A DNA stretch of 64,000 nt. It comes from Sabethes cyaneus. Lineage: Eukaryota > Arthropoda > Insecta > Diptera > Culicidae. Shown here in pieces: positions 44,640 through 58,289 of the stretch. Under the pieces are notes generated by a model that worked only from the letters and a program-made list of their open reading frames with translations, was not told the DNA's origin and made no database searches. Numbering within the stretch: the stretch's first letter is position 1; each line of letters begins with the position of its first letter. The stretch lies in contig NC_071354.1 in NCBI RefSeq assembly GCF_943734655.1, positions 3,197,001 to 3,261,000 of the forward strand. The letters run 5' to 3'. Position numbers and translations under genes: made by a program.

Positions 44640-46009
44640 CGATCCATGTCGATGTTCATCCTGCTCTTCGCTATAGTCCTATTCTGAAGAAATCATACAC
44701 CCACGATCGACCCAACACACAGCTTCTAAAAGCCAAAATGAACAGTTTTCAGTGTAAACAACAATTCAACCGAAATTGTGCCGGCATTGCGCACCCCAGT
44801 CTACTGGTGTATTCCCGAAAAACCTCTGCCTTCTAATCTTGCCGCACGTTTGAGCATATTTTTGCCGGTTATTTGCTTATAAATAAATACAATTTAATGG
44901 ACACTATTATTTTTAGGCGTCAACGGTATCTCTGAGGAATTTGAAATATTGCTTTCTACTCGCGCAGTTGACCTTAAAGTCGCTGTTTGCAACCTCGATT
45001 CGATACGATCGCAGTCTTTTCTCTTTAACGTTTTGTTTGTGTAAAAATTTAATGAATTAGATTATCAGCACACCCGGCTGGCTCTGTGTGCACTCTCCAC
45101 AAGCCGACAACTTTCAACCAACGTCCTTCGTGTGACAAGTACGATTAGTGCTAGATTAATAACCAGGAAACACAAAGCTCGCTTTTGTCTTTATTTATTT
45201 TTACCTCGACTACGTTTGGTTGACCGGTGAAATATGAAATACGCTTTCCTTTTTAATTCACCAAATGACTCCAAATATTTTATGTCTAGTACCACAAACT
45301 ATGTAAGCAAATCTCAGAAACTCACAAGTTCAAATATAAATAAAACCTATCTTATATTGTCGGAAAAATTGTAACATAAGCTTAAAGTTAATAACAAATT
45401 CAACTGACGATTAGTAACAATTTCAATTTTTATGCAAAAATAATTTCCTTCATTTTTTATATCATACGCTCAACTCATATTTGTTCAAATCATGTATAAT
45501 CCAAATGCTTTATTTTAGTGCCAACACGTTTTAATTTGAATAAAAACTAGTTATGCGTTTCTAAGTTTTTAAATATATGCTTACCACAATAGATCAAAAT
45601 AATGGTCACAGTGGTCAAACCTTCCGACAAATAAAAATGTAATCTGCCCGAATCATTATGGAAAGGATTAGATTTCCGCCATAATAAATGATAGAGAAAA
45701 GTTTGTCACATGCATTCTTTACGTGATTTGCATACAACATATTCAAGCAAGTAAAAAATTGGTTATGACACACCTCCCACTATTAGAAAAATAATGTAGT
45801 AAAACGAAAAGTTTCATAGCAAGTCATACTCTAAACATCGCCCCCAAAAACTAAGCACTGCTTAATTGCGCAGTTTGGGTCATTTATTTCTTTCCAGTTT
45901 TACTATACCTCTTGAATTCTTTTTGATTAGATGTTCTTTTACACATTTGTCACCGTATTTTCCCTTCCGATGAAACAAGTTGCGAAGGCTGGATGTAAAC
46001 TTTCCGCCT
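44640..46009. other. AT-rich intergenic, nothing recognised
   Basis: No frame, RNA gene or repeat ends seen. Confidence 0.4.
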
Positions 46010-46790
46010 GCAAGACGATTCTTGTAGGAGGTAAGACTACTAAGAACCAAAGCAGAGGGTCCAAAGCCCCTAAAGGAGGATGGTTTTAATAGCTGTTATC
46101 CATGGCATGTTACACTTGAATGGATAAACCCCTAATCCAAGGTGTGACGCGACCCGTGCCGAGGGATGAATGGTGGAGGGGGTTCTATAAATTCTCTCGC
46201 CGCAACGGAGCCTGTAGAGTACCAGGGCGCCCTCCACAGTAATTTGCCCTTGCTGCATCAAGCCGGTCACTGAGGCAGTGGACGATTTCTTACCGTGCAT
46301 GCTCTCTCTGCCGAAAAACAAAGAAACGAATGAGGTGGTGACGAGAATAGGGGAGCAACAGGACTTGAACGATGCGCTAGCAGAGGTTCAGTCCTGACCT
46401 GATCCTCGTCTATCCTCAACACGCCGACTCGTTGTGAGTCGACAAACGAAGATGTTGCTCCAACTCTCTACTCACGGTTTGAGATTCACTCTGTCTGATC
46501 TTTGGTGGGCTAAAACAAAAGGAGAAGGCACAGTTATGGCCAGTAGGATGACTATACAATCGCTCAAACAATCTAAAAATATATAACGTCGAGTATGAGA
46601 GTTACTCAAAAGTCGCTGAGTCTCAATAAGAGAGATCTCAGCAAGCTTACCGGTCTTGCGACAGGACATTGTCCGAGTAAATATCATCTTCGGAATCTCG
46701 GTTTCGTACAAGATGATATTTAACCTCGGAACACTTGCTTTGCAATCGTGGATCACAAATAGTACGTAAACTGCGGTATCTCAAAAAGGG
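46010..46790 (+). mobile_element. I-like non-LTR fragment: leader-like sequence and RNase H piece
   Basis: 46010-46330 is a GC-richer block resembling a retrotransposon leader (GGGTCCAAAGCCCCTAAAGG, ATCCATGGCATGTTACACTT). At about 46620-46710 the plus strand reads SLNKRDLSKLTGLATGHCPS and KYHLRNLGFVQDDI, an RNase H-end motif like those at 38.9 and 47.2 kb. Everything between is missing. Confidence 0.55.
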
Positions 46791-47045
46791 GAGATCTGGT
46801 TGGCGTCGCCGATCAGGGTACTAGGTTCATAATCTAGTCATCCCTGATTGGTACATGTCTCGCTCCAGCTACCAGCCTGTCACTTCCTCAATAAGTGATA
46901 GGTAAGCTTGAAGCGTATAGTAAAATAATAAAACGGGGTATACCACAATAGTTCAAAATACTGGACGCAGTAGTAACAGTACCCACAGAACAGAAGAGGG
47001 GAACTGAATTGTGCATCCAAATTAGTTTAAGAGTGCAGCACAACT

Positions 47046-47300
47046 TTAAAGGAACTTTTCAGGGTGCCTGGACGTTGTGAAAACGAGTAATGAGTTTGCT
47101 GACAGCCTAGCAAGACAAGTATCACCTCGAACCGTTTCTGGGCACCTTCGCCGGAAAAGACGAACTACTGACTTGGAAAAAACTAGAAATAACAAACTAC
47201 TTGCCTTAACGCGTAGTGAACTAAGCTCAATCACAGGACTCCTTACAGGAAACTGTCCATTTGTTTATCATTTAAATCAAATGTCAAATGTATGAAGTTC
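47046..47300 (+). mobile_element. I-like RNase H-end fragment
   Basis: The frame reads NEFADSLARQ and, later, LALTRSELSSITGLLTGNCP followed by YHLNQM. NE.AD.LAR is the last RNase H acidic motif and TGLLTG.C the following conserved block. The frame ends at 47295. Confidence 0.7.
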
Positions 47301-48480
47301 AGCCGAGATGCAGAAAGCTTACCTAGTATTGTCACCACAAATGTTGCAGAAGCTCTTCAGTAATATCTTGAAAACTACGACAATTTCAGTCAACTGGATG
47401 ATGCCATGGTAAAAGTCACTAAGAGAGGGAACCTATCTGAAGGTGGAAACTCCTTAATCGAATCTAGGAGCAAATCGACGCTGCTCTCCAGCAATAGCAA
47501 ACTAGATTCCCTGCCGACCGATGCGTAGATCATATCACAACTCTCCGTATTATGTTGAAGCAAGTCATCGAAATTTCGAGCTCATTTCTTCTGGTACTTG
47601 TTAATTTCGAAAAAGCATTCGACCGAAACACGAAAACATCTGTGGCGCACTAAGGCATAGACGAGTTCCTGATAACAAGTTGGTAGTCTTTCTTATCATT
47701 TTAGGGTAAATTGCGGCACGATGGCCTCCTGTCAATCCCTATATGGGTTACTCCAAGAGTGACAAAGGGCTACATATGTACTCCAAACGACGTGCTTTTA
47801 ATTGGAGCCATTGACAGTGAATCAAACCGTGGATTACCCTGGAGCCTTTTGACTATGGCAGACGACATTCTCTTGCTCTGCTAACGACAATACGATATGC
47901 AGAGCAAGCTTAATGATCTCCGTGACAACTCCAAGGTCTCATAGTCAACGTCGCAACGACCAAGTCAGTGGGATTGAACATTAACAATCCAGCCAATTTC
48001 AAGGTTAGACACACGAATCAAGATGGTCAGGGGTTTTGGACTTTGGAATGCTCGATGCACAAATCACCGTATGGGCCCCAAAACGAATTTTCAATTTAAA
48101 CATTAAATTCGTTCTCGGTGTAGACAACTGCTGATCTTCATTATGCATCATTCGGGTTTGGCGGCCTCACGCTTGGATTTTCAATTCGGAACTCTATCGT
48201 CAATATCATCAAATAGAAACATTGATTGGGACGCGTAAGTGGAACAGCATCTGACATATCTTGAGAAGAGGAGCGAACGAAACCGGCGGAAAGATACCCC
48301 ACAGGAGAACAGAAGACGCAGATCTAGAGGCTACTGACGATGTGACCTTACCAACTATATTCTGTATTTCTGATTATTATTGGAACCTCACCGACAAGTA
48401 AAAACCAGGACAGATGACCTTCGACAAATAAGAAACCAGACTTCATCCCTTTGCTCTGACGAACCACAAGCACATGGACA
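47301..48480 (+). mobile_element. decayed non-LTR reverse transcriptase of unresolved clade
   Basis: Broken plus-strand translation shows LLVLVNFEKAFDR (about 47590-47630, the DFKKAFD motif), ADDILLLC (about 47859-47882) and MQSKLNDLRDNSK. The end at 48440-48480 resembles the RTE-A tail (CTTCATCCCTTTGCTCTGAC). Stops are frequent. Confidence 0.6.
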
Positions 48481-48614
48481 CATCAGGTGTCTTCAGCAAC
48501 AAGATAAACACGGGGTATATTACGATAATTCAAAATATTGGACACATTGGTTTAGTTCCGCAACAGAAGAAGAGATCTGCATTTATTGCAAACCGTTTTT
48601 TCCCAGTTGGCCTC

Positions 48615-48710
48615 GTGGTACGATGCTGATCCAACAAACCAGTCATCGTATGTTCAAATCTATCAATTTTTCTATACACTAACACTTGGCTACAAAGTCT
48701 GTCAAACAAA
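48615..48710 (+). repeat. SINE-B head copy
   Basis: CAGTTGGCCTCGTGGTACGA, then CAGTCATCGTATGTTCAAAT and ACTTGGCTACAAAGTCTGTC match SINE-B blocks in order, with the middle deleted. Confidence 0.6.
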
Positions 48711-48829
48711 ACATCAGAAGATCAAATCACTGACGGACTGACATGATATTACCATTTCGCTGTTGACGCATAAAATCTCACAAGCAAACGATCACTTGCT
48801 TACAAGCGGGTGAGCAAATTTCGAAAGTG

Positions 48830-49500
48830 GAACACAGCCAACAGGCAGCCCTGAGTTCATCATTGAATCGTTGGCGTCCAATATCTGTGAGTTTTTCCAT
48901 GACATCGAGATTACAGAAATATGAACGCCTTTTCCTGAAGGACGGCGCTAAGCTGAACGAGGCAGTTAAGGCCCGTCTCCTACTACAAAGCTTCCGTGTG
49001 ACGGTGCACGACAAGTACATAAATTTCTTTTTGACGATGCATCCCCGGGAGTTTTTTTTTCTTTCGAGGTTACCGTAAAGAAGTTGAAGCAGCTGTTCGG
49101 AATGAGGACCACCTTGTTCAGTAAACGGTACCAGTGCTTCCAACTTTCGTAGCGCACTGAGAAGTACTACGTAACGTATGCAGCGACAGTGAACAAGCGA
49201 TGTGAAGATTTCGAGGTTAACCGTATCACACACAGACGATCAATTCAAATCTGTCATCTTCATCCGTGGACCGCGTAGACTGCGTTGCCAAGCTGGAATC
49301 TGAAGAAGAAGGCGAATGCAAATTGGAGAATAGAACAGAAGACAGAAAATCGCAAATTGGAGAACAGAAGAACAGAAATCATTGATAAACGCATTAGTCT
49401 GTGCCATCAAACAAAAAAAAGCAGTTATGGAATTAATCTGTTCCACAGTTGAAGAATACCAAGCCATGAAGCGTTCCGCAGACACCATGCTGGTAGTGTA
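48830..49500 (+). mobile_element. Gypsy-type LTR retrotransposon, gag relic
   Basis: In shifting frames the plus strand reads RLQKYERLFLKDGAKLNEAV, HDKYINFFLTMHPREF, KKLKQLFGMRTTLFSKRYQ, YVTYAATVNKRCEDFEVNRI and FKSVIFIRGP. This order matches the gag of mosquito Gypsy-group elements. Several frameshifts and stops; no pol motif or LTR was found. Frames to about 49900 may belong to the same relic but carry no motif that I trust. Confidence 0.6.
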
Positions 49501-49999
49501 AATCCTGAAACAAAATATGGCCTAAATCTGCAAATCATAGCGGCAGACGCATCAAAATTGGTGCAGTCGTTTTTACATCGGTTTCCTGATGGTTCCATAA
49601 AGGCATTCGCACATGCTTGACTCAAGACGACGTTGGATACAGTCAAGTGAAGAAGGAAAATCTACCGCTGGTGTTTGGAGTCACGAAATTCCACCGGGCG
49701 AAACCACCGGCGAAAACGATAAAATAACATCGATTTTCGAGCTGTCACCAAAACGGCGAACGCGAAAGAACATTCCATTGAAAGAAGTGCGCAAAGCTAT
49801 AGCATCCCGAAGTAAATTATAGCGCGACATCTCAAGTCGCTTGAGTAGGACGAGAGTACCAACGGAATGAGGCAATTGAGGGCCAGAAGAGTTAATGATT
49901 TTCCAGGAAGTATTTGGTTAGGTACTAAGGACTCAGCAAGCAGGATAAACATGTTTTGCTTTGGATCCCCGAACTCGGAGAGCTCGGGCTTAAAAGCGG

Positions 50000-50640
50000 T
50001 TAGCAGCGGTAGCAGCCAGGTGGAAGAGAGACTTCCAGCACTTCAATTCTGCCTATAGGGTGCTCTCCCGTATCCTGTTCTGTAGACTGAGACCGTTAGC
50101 GGAGTCTTGGTTGGCGAGAAACAAGCTGGTTTTCGTGAGGGTCACCCTACGGTGAATCAGATGTTTACCCTGCATCATTTACTCGACAAGTTGCAGTAAT
50201 ATAACTTGTCTATTCATCATCTGTTTGTGGACTTTAAAACGGCGTACGCTTCGGTTAAACTAGACTTTAGTTTAGCTGATGCGTGCGACACTGGATGGGT
50301 CAAAATCATGCGTCAGAATAGCGAGTGAGGCCTCAGCCACTTTCGTGACGTTGGACACTCTCTAACCTGCTATTCAACATCCCCTTGAAAGGTGCAATAC
50401 GAAGAACAAACGTGGAAAGGCGCTAATCATCAAGCCGATCGATGAGTGCTTGCGGTTTTGAGTGTAAAATTAGGCAAAATGGATTGTGGCACAGGCGCAT
50501 GAACCAGGAGCTGTTTCAAGTATACAAATATACTGATATACTGTAGGTAGTACAATGTGACTGTGTTGGGCTGGACACGTGGCCAGAATGTCTGGTGAAA
50601 GAGTAACACAGAGAACCTGAAAAAAGCCGTAAATTTCCAA
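50000..50640 (+). mobile_element. RTE family B fragment
   Basis: It starts at AGCGGTAGCAGCCAGGTGGA (shared with about 34150 in the fuller copy), followed by NSAYRVLSRILFCRLRPLAE- and CLFIICLWTLKRRT-like text, and GWTRGQNVW-type remnants near 50570. Internally deleted. Confidence 0.7.
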
Positions 50641-53600
50641 AGTGTTGTTTGTTTTGTTTTTATTATAGATCCTTTAATTTCTTATTCGGATCTAAAACGT
50701 TTAAAAACTACCCTAAACCAGCGTTGCATCAACTGTAATGGATGGTCATCGATAGAAACAAGTACAGAAGTGCGACGAAATATGTTCACTGATAGTCCCA
50801 CTTTTAGGGCGACAAATCAATCGACACACATGCCCTCCTTCCCCACCCATCGGACGGACAGGTCGTTGGTCGATAACTATATTTATAACGGCACTATTTC
50901 ACTCGTCTCTGCATCCCCCGTGAATCAGAGAGAATGCTAAGTAGTTCTCAATAAATATTGCATAATGAAAAAGATCACACGAAAAGGAGGTGATTCAACT
51001 GCATTACCCTGAATCAGCACCGAAAAGGCGAGATGCCAAAAAATTGCCTCACTTAAGCTTCCAGATTCGGTTGACACTTCCGCCGAAGAGAGTAAATAAA
51101 ATTCACGTGACGATAGATTATCCTCCCTGCATGCGTTCAGCGCCCCTAGGGATTCACATTAGTCAAGATGTAAAGCAGAAATGCTGTAAAGCCGCTGTGT
51201 TTCATTTAGTAAACGTTGTAATATACTGTCAACATTAGAAAACATATATGAAGCATAGAATACATTGTGAAAACTACGTTTCGGAGCCTACGAGAATCGG
51301 ACCTGCAACCATTCGCTCCCCAAGCTGATATTTTTGTTTTACAAAATATTTAATTTAACAAAAACAGTATTGCAAAAGCAATAAGCCAGGGAAAGGTACT
51401 TGCAATTTTTATAGTAAGAGGGAAAGGAGAACATTCGATAAAACTATCAGCAATGACGTCCAGCTGTTTGCTTATGGCTTCACTTCGCTGTAAGCAAAAA
51501 AGTAAAAACGTGATAAACGGTGACATCAGGCCGACAGAGCGCGTGATAACGATGCGCTGTATAAATAGCGAGCGACGAGCAGTGGCGAATTCTCGGAATA
51601 ATTCCTAGGCATTTACAACTGATAAGAAAACTGCTTACTTCATTCGAATCAAAAACACTGAACCTTTGGATCGAATAACCATTTGATTTTCCACAAATTC
51701 ATTGCACCTGTAGGACTAAACTAAGCGCACAAAGTAAGCGCCCACAAGCTGCACTTTGTTGTCCATCCATCGACCGATCAGGCTAGGCAAGTCTGCTTTT
51801 AATCCAATTAGATAGAAACATAAGGCAAAATTCCGTCTCGGTCGGTGGAAATGCGCACACACGTGCTGCAAATGACGGGTGCAAATTTCACGATTCGCGC
51901 ACTCAGAATCTGGCGTCCATTCACAGGAAATCGCATCGTTGCAGCTCTAAGATGCCGCGAGTATATCACACATACACACACCTTTAATAAAATCCTACAT
52001 TGTTGTACAGATGGTCGCCCCAAAGTTGGAAGAATAACCTACTGGTGACCCCTCACCCACTGCCGACGACTTTCTTCGACAGAAAACGCACTGATTGAGA
52101 TAGAAGAAGGCAAAAATTACCGGCTTGTTTTTGACGTTTGAGTAGAGATAAAAAAAAATAGTCGTCTTTCTCACAATTTCGACTTCTCCTATAAATAAAT
52201 CCCCGCACCCCCGTGAATCCCACGCACCACATGAAAAGAAGGAATCTATCTAATACCCTTCATCCTACCCCACCTAGCTCTCATCTTCGCAAGCGACGAA
52301 TCTTCCCATCAAAAACGGTAATGTTTTTGCCGCGAATTTGTGGAATTTCTAAATAAAGAAGACAGGCGCAAAGCGAGAAATATTTTTAATCCCAAGCCTC
52401 ATTTATTGAAAACTCAATTAAATCGGATTTACGTCATAAATGGTCGGTCTTTGCCGGTGTCCGGACTGTATTCTAAGGTTATTTTTCCGCCGAGTTTGAC
52501 TTTTATCGACCTAAACGCGCCATATCGCACCATAAATGTATCGGAATGCTTCTGTTGACCACAGGAAATCACCCGGATCGAAGTGGCACGGCTGAAAGGA
52601 ACGGGGATACCCTCGCAGTTGTGCCGCGCAAAAAGGTGCGGCCAAAACAAGGCAATATTGGCACAAAAACGAAACTTTCTTGTTCATTCTGCATTCGTTC
52701 GGCTCGTTTGCTTTATTTATAACTGACCGTTTTATAAACAAACTAGATATAGCCAAACACAAACGACATAACAACTGACTGACAGATTGGCGAACGATTC
52801 TTGTTGTATGGGATGTGACTCTAGGATGGGTGCTTCGGTTCATTCATGAGTTTGTGGCGATCTTGAGCAGTGTGCACTGTTTCCGTTGTTGTTTGGACAA
52901 ATCTACTCGGCTGTGTAAAGAGTCAGCCAGCCAGTAAAGTAGTCAGCCAAGCGGCAGTCTTCTTTGCCTAGGCCACAAATTGAAACGCAAACAAAACCTG
53001 TAGGTCTGTGACCACCTGTTTCTGCAACCGCGGAGGCCAAAGGACAATTGGCTGCAGCAAGTGTTATTCTTTGCTGGCGGCTGTCAATCAATCAAAATCA
53101 GTATAGTTTAGCCCGACCCGATCAAACAGTACAAAGAAAAATAATTCGTACTTTTTGGGGTTTCTAGGATTTCCTTGTTGTGTTGTGTTTTCATTCTTAT
53201 CATTTACATTTTTAAGCAAAGTAGTTCTGGGGTATTCTTTTATCAGTTGGAAATATTTTCTTTTGTTTGATTAGAACGCTTTGCGTAACAGTATCACGAG
53301 TGTCTAATACTTGCGAAACTTGGATTTTTAGGATGAAATTACGGCTTGTTTAAAGTTAGTCCATATGGGCTGTATATTAGGAAGTATTTGACTTAGTTTT
53401 ACAGCTGATTTGAGCAAAATTAATTGCAAATGTGCTGTTTGAAGCCTAGAGTTTAATGAATTTGGCTCAAAAATTACGTAAAACCAGCAACATAATAAAG
53501 TGTTGAAACATATTTTTGTACCAATTATATGCCATGCCACATGCGGTTTGTGTTTGAGAAGTTTCAAGTAAGTTTTCAAGTATAGTCTAAAGTTCAATTC

Positions 53601-54737
53601 AACGTACAAAGTAGTTTAAATCACCCCCCCCCCTCTCCCAGCTCCTGTAAAAAGAATTTGAAGTATCAAAAAGTTCAAGTACATTTATCCGCACTAGCAA
53701 CGATTATAGAATCCAAGCTTATCGTTTTGATGCATTGGACACGGTTCCGTCCGGTCCGAATGTGTTTTTTCTTATCTATTTTCTTACTCCGCACTGCAAC
53801 CGCGACCAACAATAAAAGGAAGAATGACGAGTTACATTTATTTGATCTCGTTCCGCGGACGACTAGCAATGCAATGCTCGACGTTATTTTGAAGTTGTCC
53901 AATCCTATTGTAAGGTGCTCTGATCACTGTGTTATCCCTGGGATACCTGCCAAGGCACACCGTGTCCAAAAACGAATGATGCGTTATACTTGTGTACGTA
54001 TGAATGAAGTTTGTTCCACGGTAGCTAGTTCGTATTACATGTCAGCTGTCTTTGGGAAGTTCAAAATTCGTGGTAAAAATACATGGAGAATTTAGACAAC
54101 TTACAACTGTAGTTTTAGGTGAACCATTGAACCAGATGGCTTTATTTTCAAGTATAATCCGCATTTTATTCAAACTAATGGTTTTGGCAGTTGGTGTTCT
54201 AATCTATTTTCAGGAAGCGAAATAAGGTGATATATCCTTGACCTATTGCAGCCTGGCTTCTAGTCTAAATGCCATTAGTTCATCCCCGAGGGTCCGGAGT
54301 ATCACTTAATAAAGCAACGACTCTACATAAATCATTATCTATATGGCAAGCGTTCGGTATGAGGGGTCCACGCTTTCTTCCTTCCTCTTCATTCTAAGTT
54401 GTTGAATGGAATTAGGTATTATTTCTGGTTCGCAATTGGCCTGTTCGATGACAAGAAAAATGATATAATCGTCATTTTCCTGGATCCTTTCGAGAATTGG
54501 CTGCATTAGTATGAGATTAGATAAGATTAGATTAGGCAAGATAAATTTATGAATGGAAGCGATGTAATAAAACCATGTTGATTTCCATAAACGCGAATGA
54601 CACTAAACCGGACGAAACCTTTATTTATCAGTTTTTCCTTCAGCAGTTTGGCACTGAACTTATTCACCAGTTTCATATTTCTTTTTTCCCCAAAAGTTAC
54701 GTACGTCGCGCGCTTAACAAAGGGGGTTGTGGAGTCT
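50641..54737. other. 4-kb region with no recognised gene
   Basis: No motif in any frame convinces me, including the 145-codon frame at 53658-54095. It is less repeat-like than its surroundings, and it contains the TATA-like site at 51560. It may be regulatory or hold non-coding exons. Confidence 0.35.
51560..51567 (+). promoter_or_regulatory. isolated TATA-box candidate
   Basis: TATAAATA in a GC-rich setting (GCGCTGTATAAATAGCGAGC). No gene was identified downstream and no strong initiator about 30 bp away, so this is a motif match only. Confidence 0.2.
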
Positions 54738-55005
54738 TCTTTTATCCAGTCTGCTGTGGTTCAAATGTTACCCAATACCTGCAATTCGTAGGGCCTGGGA
54801 GGAGAAGTGGATTCGAACCCGGTTATAATTCTAGATTAGATTCCCTAGGTTGGGTGCGGAAGAAAACTTCTCTGGCGTTGCTTCAAAGACCCTCAGTTTA
54901 CTAATTTTCCGCCTCTCCGCTTCACGCCGATCTACCACGATTCTATCCACACTTTTGTTTCATTACTTTTTTCTACCGTCCTTCCTTCAATTGTACAAAA
55001 CTACC
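54738..55005 (+). mobile_element. SINE-A copy
   Basis: CTTTTATCCAGTCTGCTGTG, GGATTCGAACCCGGTTATAA (B box) and TTCTACCGTCCTTCCTTCAA follow the order of the full SINE at 8385-8828 read on its own strand. The far 5' part is missing. Confidence 0.72.
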
Positions 55006-55049
55006 GTTATACTCGCACCAAGAACATGAATTACCAGTTAGCACATTGA

Positions 55050-56760
55050 AGTTGAACATTGCAAACATTCTAATCGGTTGTTCGTCGTCGTCAGCTAAGA
55101 GCCGATCCACGTGTTCTTTCAAGCGATCGTCTATTCAACTTGGGCCGGTCGTCGCCAATTTCTCAGGCGTTTCAGAAGCCGCAAGTTGCTTTCGATCTGG
55201 TCAAGCCAGACTCCTTTTTTCTGATCCCGCCAGTGAGGTTGTTGAAGAGAACCGTTCTCATCGAACTGTCGGCTGGCATCCTTACGACGTGTCCAGCCTA
55301 CCGTAGCCTCCCGATATTCGCCAGGTGATCTTCAAGCAGCGTATTGAATTCGAGATTCATACGCCCCCGTCACACTCTGCTTTCAATTTGTTCGGTTTTA
55401 GTTTCTCGGCGACAATCCGCTTATCGAATCCATGCCGAATTTAGGAGCCGTCCTCACATTTCTCGGACTTAGGCTGCCGCTCTTCAGTTGCCCTTAACAC
55501 CCGCTGCTCTGCGGGGGTCTGCCTCGAAGTCGTCGGTCTCTGCCGGGTACTCTGCTGAATATTGTTTTCGCTAATCTTTCATCCGGCATCCTTGTTACGT
55601 GGCCAGCCTATTGTAGCCGGCCGTGTTTTAGTCGATTGACAATATCCGCATCTTTGCATACTTGGTATATTTCATGATTCATGCGCCAGCGCTACATTCC
55701 TTCGTCTAATTCGCCGTCAAGAATTGATCGCAGGATCGTACGATCGAAAATGCCAAGAGTTCGTCGGTCGCTCTCTTTCAACGTCCACGTTGCGTGACCG
55801 TAGAGTAGTATCAGGAGAATACGTGTCTTACAGAGCACGAATTTTGTACGGAATTGCAGGCTACGGGACCTCAGTTGACTATGTAATCCGTAGAAGGTCC
55901 TGTTGGCAGCCGCTATCCGCCTTTTTATTTTACGGCTCACATCGCTGTCACATGTCACAAACGTACCAGATAAACAAGTTCGTCGACCACTTCAAAAGTA
56001 TCTTCAACTATCACCACCGCAGTTCCAACACCCGAAGGGCTACCACGCTCTGTATCAGCCATCATATACTTTGTTTTGGTAGAATTATTTATGATTATCT
56101 CTATCCTTGCAGCTTCCTGCTTAAGATGCGTGTACGCCTTTTTCACAGCTTACGGTTAACACCGATGTTATTGATATCGTCCGCAAACCCTAGGAGCATA
56201 TGAGATTTCGTGAAGATGGTACCGTTTCTCTACACGCCTGCCCTTCGATTAGCACATTTCAATGCAATGCTGAACAGCAAATTCGATAGTCCGTCATCTT
56301 GCTTCACACCATCTAACGTCACAAACGAGTCCGGTGTCTCACCAGCTATCCTGACGCTTGATTTTGAACCATCAAGGGTAGTACGTATTAGCCCAATCTG
56401 TTTTGTTGGAAAACCATATTTAAGCCGCCTTAAAGTCTCGGAATCTGTCGCAAGGTCGTGGAGAGTCCCTCTTGAAAACCGCACTGGTACTCGCCAAAAA
56501 AGGTTTCCTGCAACGGCCTCAGTCTGAGAAACAGGATGCGGGAGAGAATTTTGTATGCAGAATTGAGGAGAGTAATGTCTCGATAATTCATGCATTCGAT
56601 GGCCCTTTTTGTAAATAGGGCATATGAAATCTTCCAACCAGTCCGTAGGTAATTCCTCCTCAGTCCGTACCTTTAGTATGACCTGATGGATTGCGCAATA
56701 CAGCTGTTCGCTCCCGACTTTCAAATGCTCGGCGAGAATGCTTTCAGTTTGTATTCCGCC
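55050..56760 (-). mobile_element. RTE family B remnant
   Basis: Minus-strand pieces in order: VGSEQLYCAIHQVILKV and DWLEDFICPIYKKGH (about 56720-56600), GLSNLLFSIALK (about 56280), KQEAARIEI and NNSTKTKYMMADTERGSPSG (about 56130-56030), TCDSDVSRKIKRRIAAANRT (about 55950-55890), and the C-terminal RW/AGHVVRM block (about 55300). Frameshifts separate most blocks. Confidence 0.78.
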
Positions 56761-57039
56761 AAATATGCTCGCAGCATCTTTCGTTCGAACACGGTAAGGG
56801 CGCGTATGTCCTCCGTGAGCAGCGTTACAGTTTCATGGCCATTTTTCGGTGTGGACATTATCACTGCGACCAGTATTTTGATCTATTGTGATACCGTTCA
56901 AGTGTTGTATTGCACACTTCGTTCTTTTTGCAGTATCGTTATGGTGTGAACGAACTGATGAAGGGCCTGAGATAAACCCATGCTAAAATCACTTACCATC
57001 GAATGACCTGATTCTACTAAGATTTGGACCCACTACCAA

Positions 57040-57645
57040 CCATTTGTCAAAGCAGACTCGGTAGTCTTCGGTGGTTACAGGGCATTTTTATGGTCTTGAC
57101 GTATGATTCTTGATCGTAGCGTTTTGCAAAGGGCGGATTTTCTGCTTGAATGTGCCGCTGGATCACCTTACTAGTGTTTTTGTCCGTGGTCACCAGTGAC
57201 GCGAAATACAAATACCCAAATACCCATCTATAACTTCTAGTTCACCGTTAACGGTTCCTGTCCATGAAAGGCGCGCGCTTGTCCCCTTTGATCTTTTTCC
57301 TATCGTCACATTTATTTTTAACCCAATCTTCCCAGTCAAAAATCGTGCCTCTATTTTCAATTCCCGCTCTTTGGATCTACCCCCTCAAAAACGAAGTTGA
57401 AAAGCATACATAATAAGGCGTCCAATTGTCTCAACCCGCGCCGCGTCTCAAAGGGACTCGAGAGTTTCCTCGAGATGCGCATGAAACACATTACTTCATC
57501 CAATGTAGCCGTGATCAGTCGTGTCAGTTTGTCCGGAAAACCACGTTCGTGTATTATCTGCCATAGCTGGTCTCTATCGACTGAATCGTATGCTGCTTCG
57601 ATGTAAATAAAGATATGACGGGTGGGCTTGCATTGCATTTTAATT
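57040..57645 (-). mobile_element. RTE family A fragment
   Basis: The minus strand reads HIFIYIEAAYDSVDRDQLWQ, HERGFPDKLTRLITATLDEV and FETRRGLRQLDALLCMLFNF, then in another frame a SLVTTDKNTSK-like block (about 57190). This is central RT of family A without the FADD box region. Confidence 0.75.
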
Positions 57646-58289
57646 CACTTCAAACTGTCCGTCGATATTCATACTTATTTTCCCTTTAACTGAAAATAAC
57701 TATGCTGCGAAAAATGGACATTAAACATATTTTGTGATAGCTCTGTATTTATTTGTATTTATTATGTTCTCTGTATTGTATTGTATTGTCTGTATTTAAA
57801 ACGAGAGCTCATACAAAGGTTACGAGAAAACGCTAGCAGTATTTTTTATAACGGTAGTCTTTCCAATAGACAGAGGGAACGGTAAAAGAAAGCAGTTCTG
57901 CAAATATTCATGAACATAACATTCAAACTTCAAGATTATCAGCCAACTTATATTGCAATGTTTGCATAATAATAAAATATTCCAAGTATGAGATTTATGC
58001 GTTCTCTTGTAGAATATCAACAGGCAGACCCCAAAACTGATATGCTTTATAGTGTAGTGTAGTGCAGTCGTGTAGTTAGTTTGTATCAAATAAAAGTTAT
58101 ATCATGTTGAATGTATGTGGAATGACTGGTTTTCTAACGGCACGACGAAACTGTACAAGCACTTGCAAGGCACTATACGTGGCGGTGTTAGGGTGTTAGC
58201 CGCGATTCTCAGCCAAATTCATTGCCAAATATGAAATGGGCCACAATCTGAACTGAATTGGACTATTTGTGGCGAATATCTAGGAAAAT
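57646..58289. other. no feature seen
   Basis: AT-rich with short TATTTGTATT repeats near 57750. No gene. Confidence 0.4.

Noticed and set aside
53658..54095. 145-codon plus-strand frame with a hydrophobic segment
   Set aside because: Begins in AT-rich sequence after a C run; no motif, no homologue recalled and no exon signals. Left unannotated.
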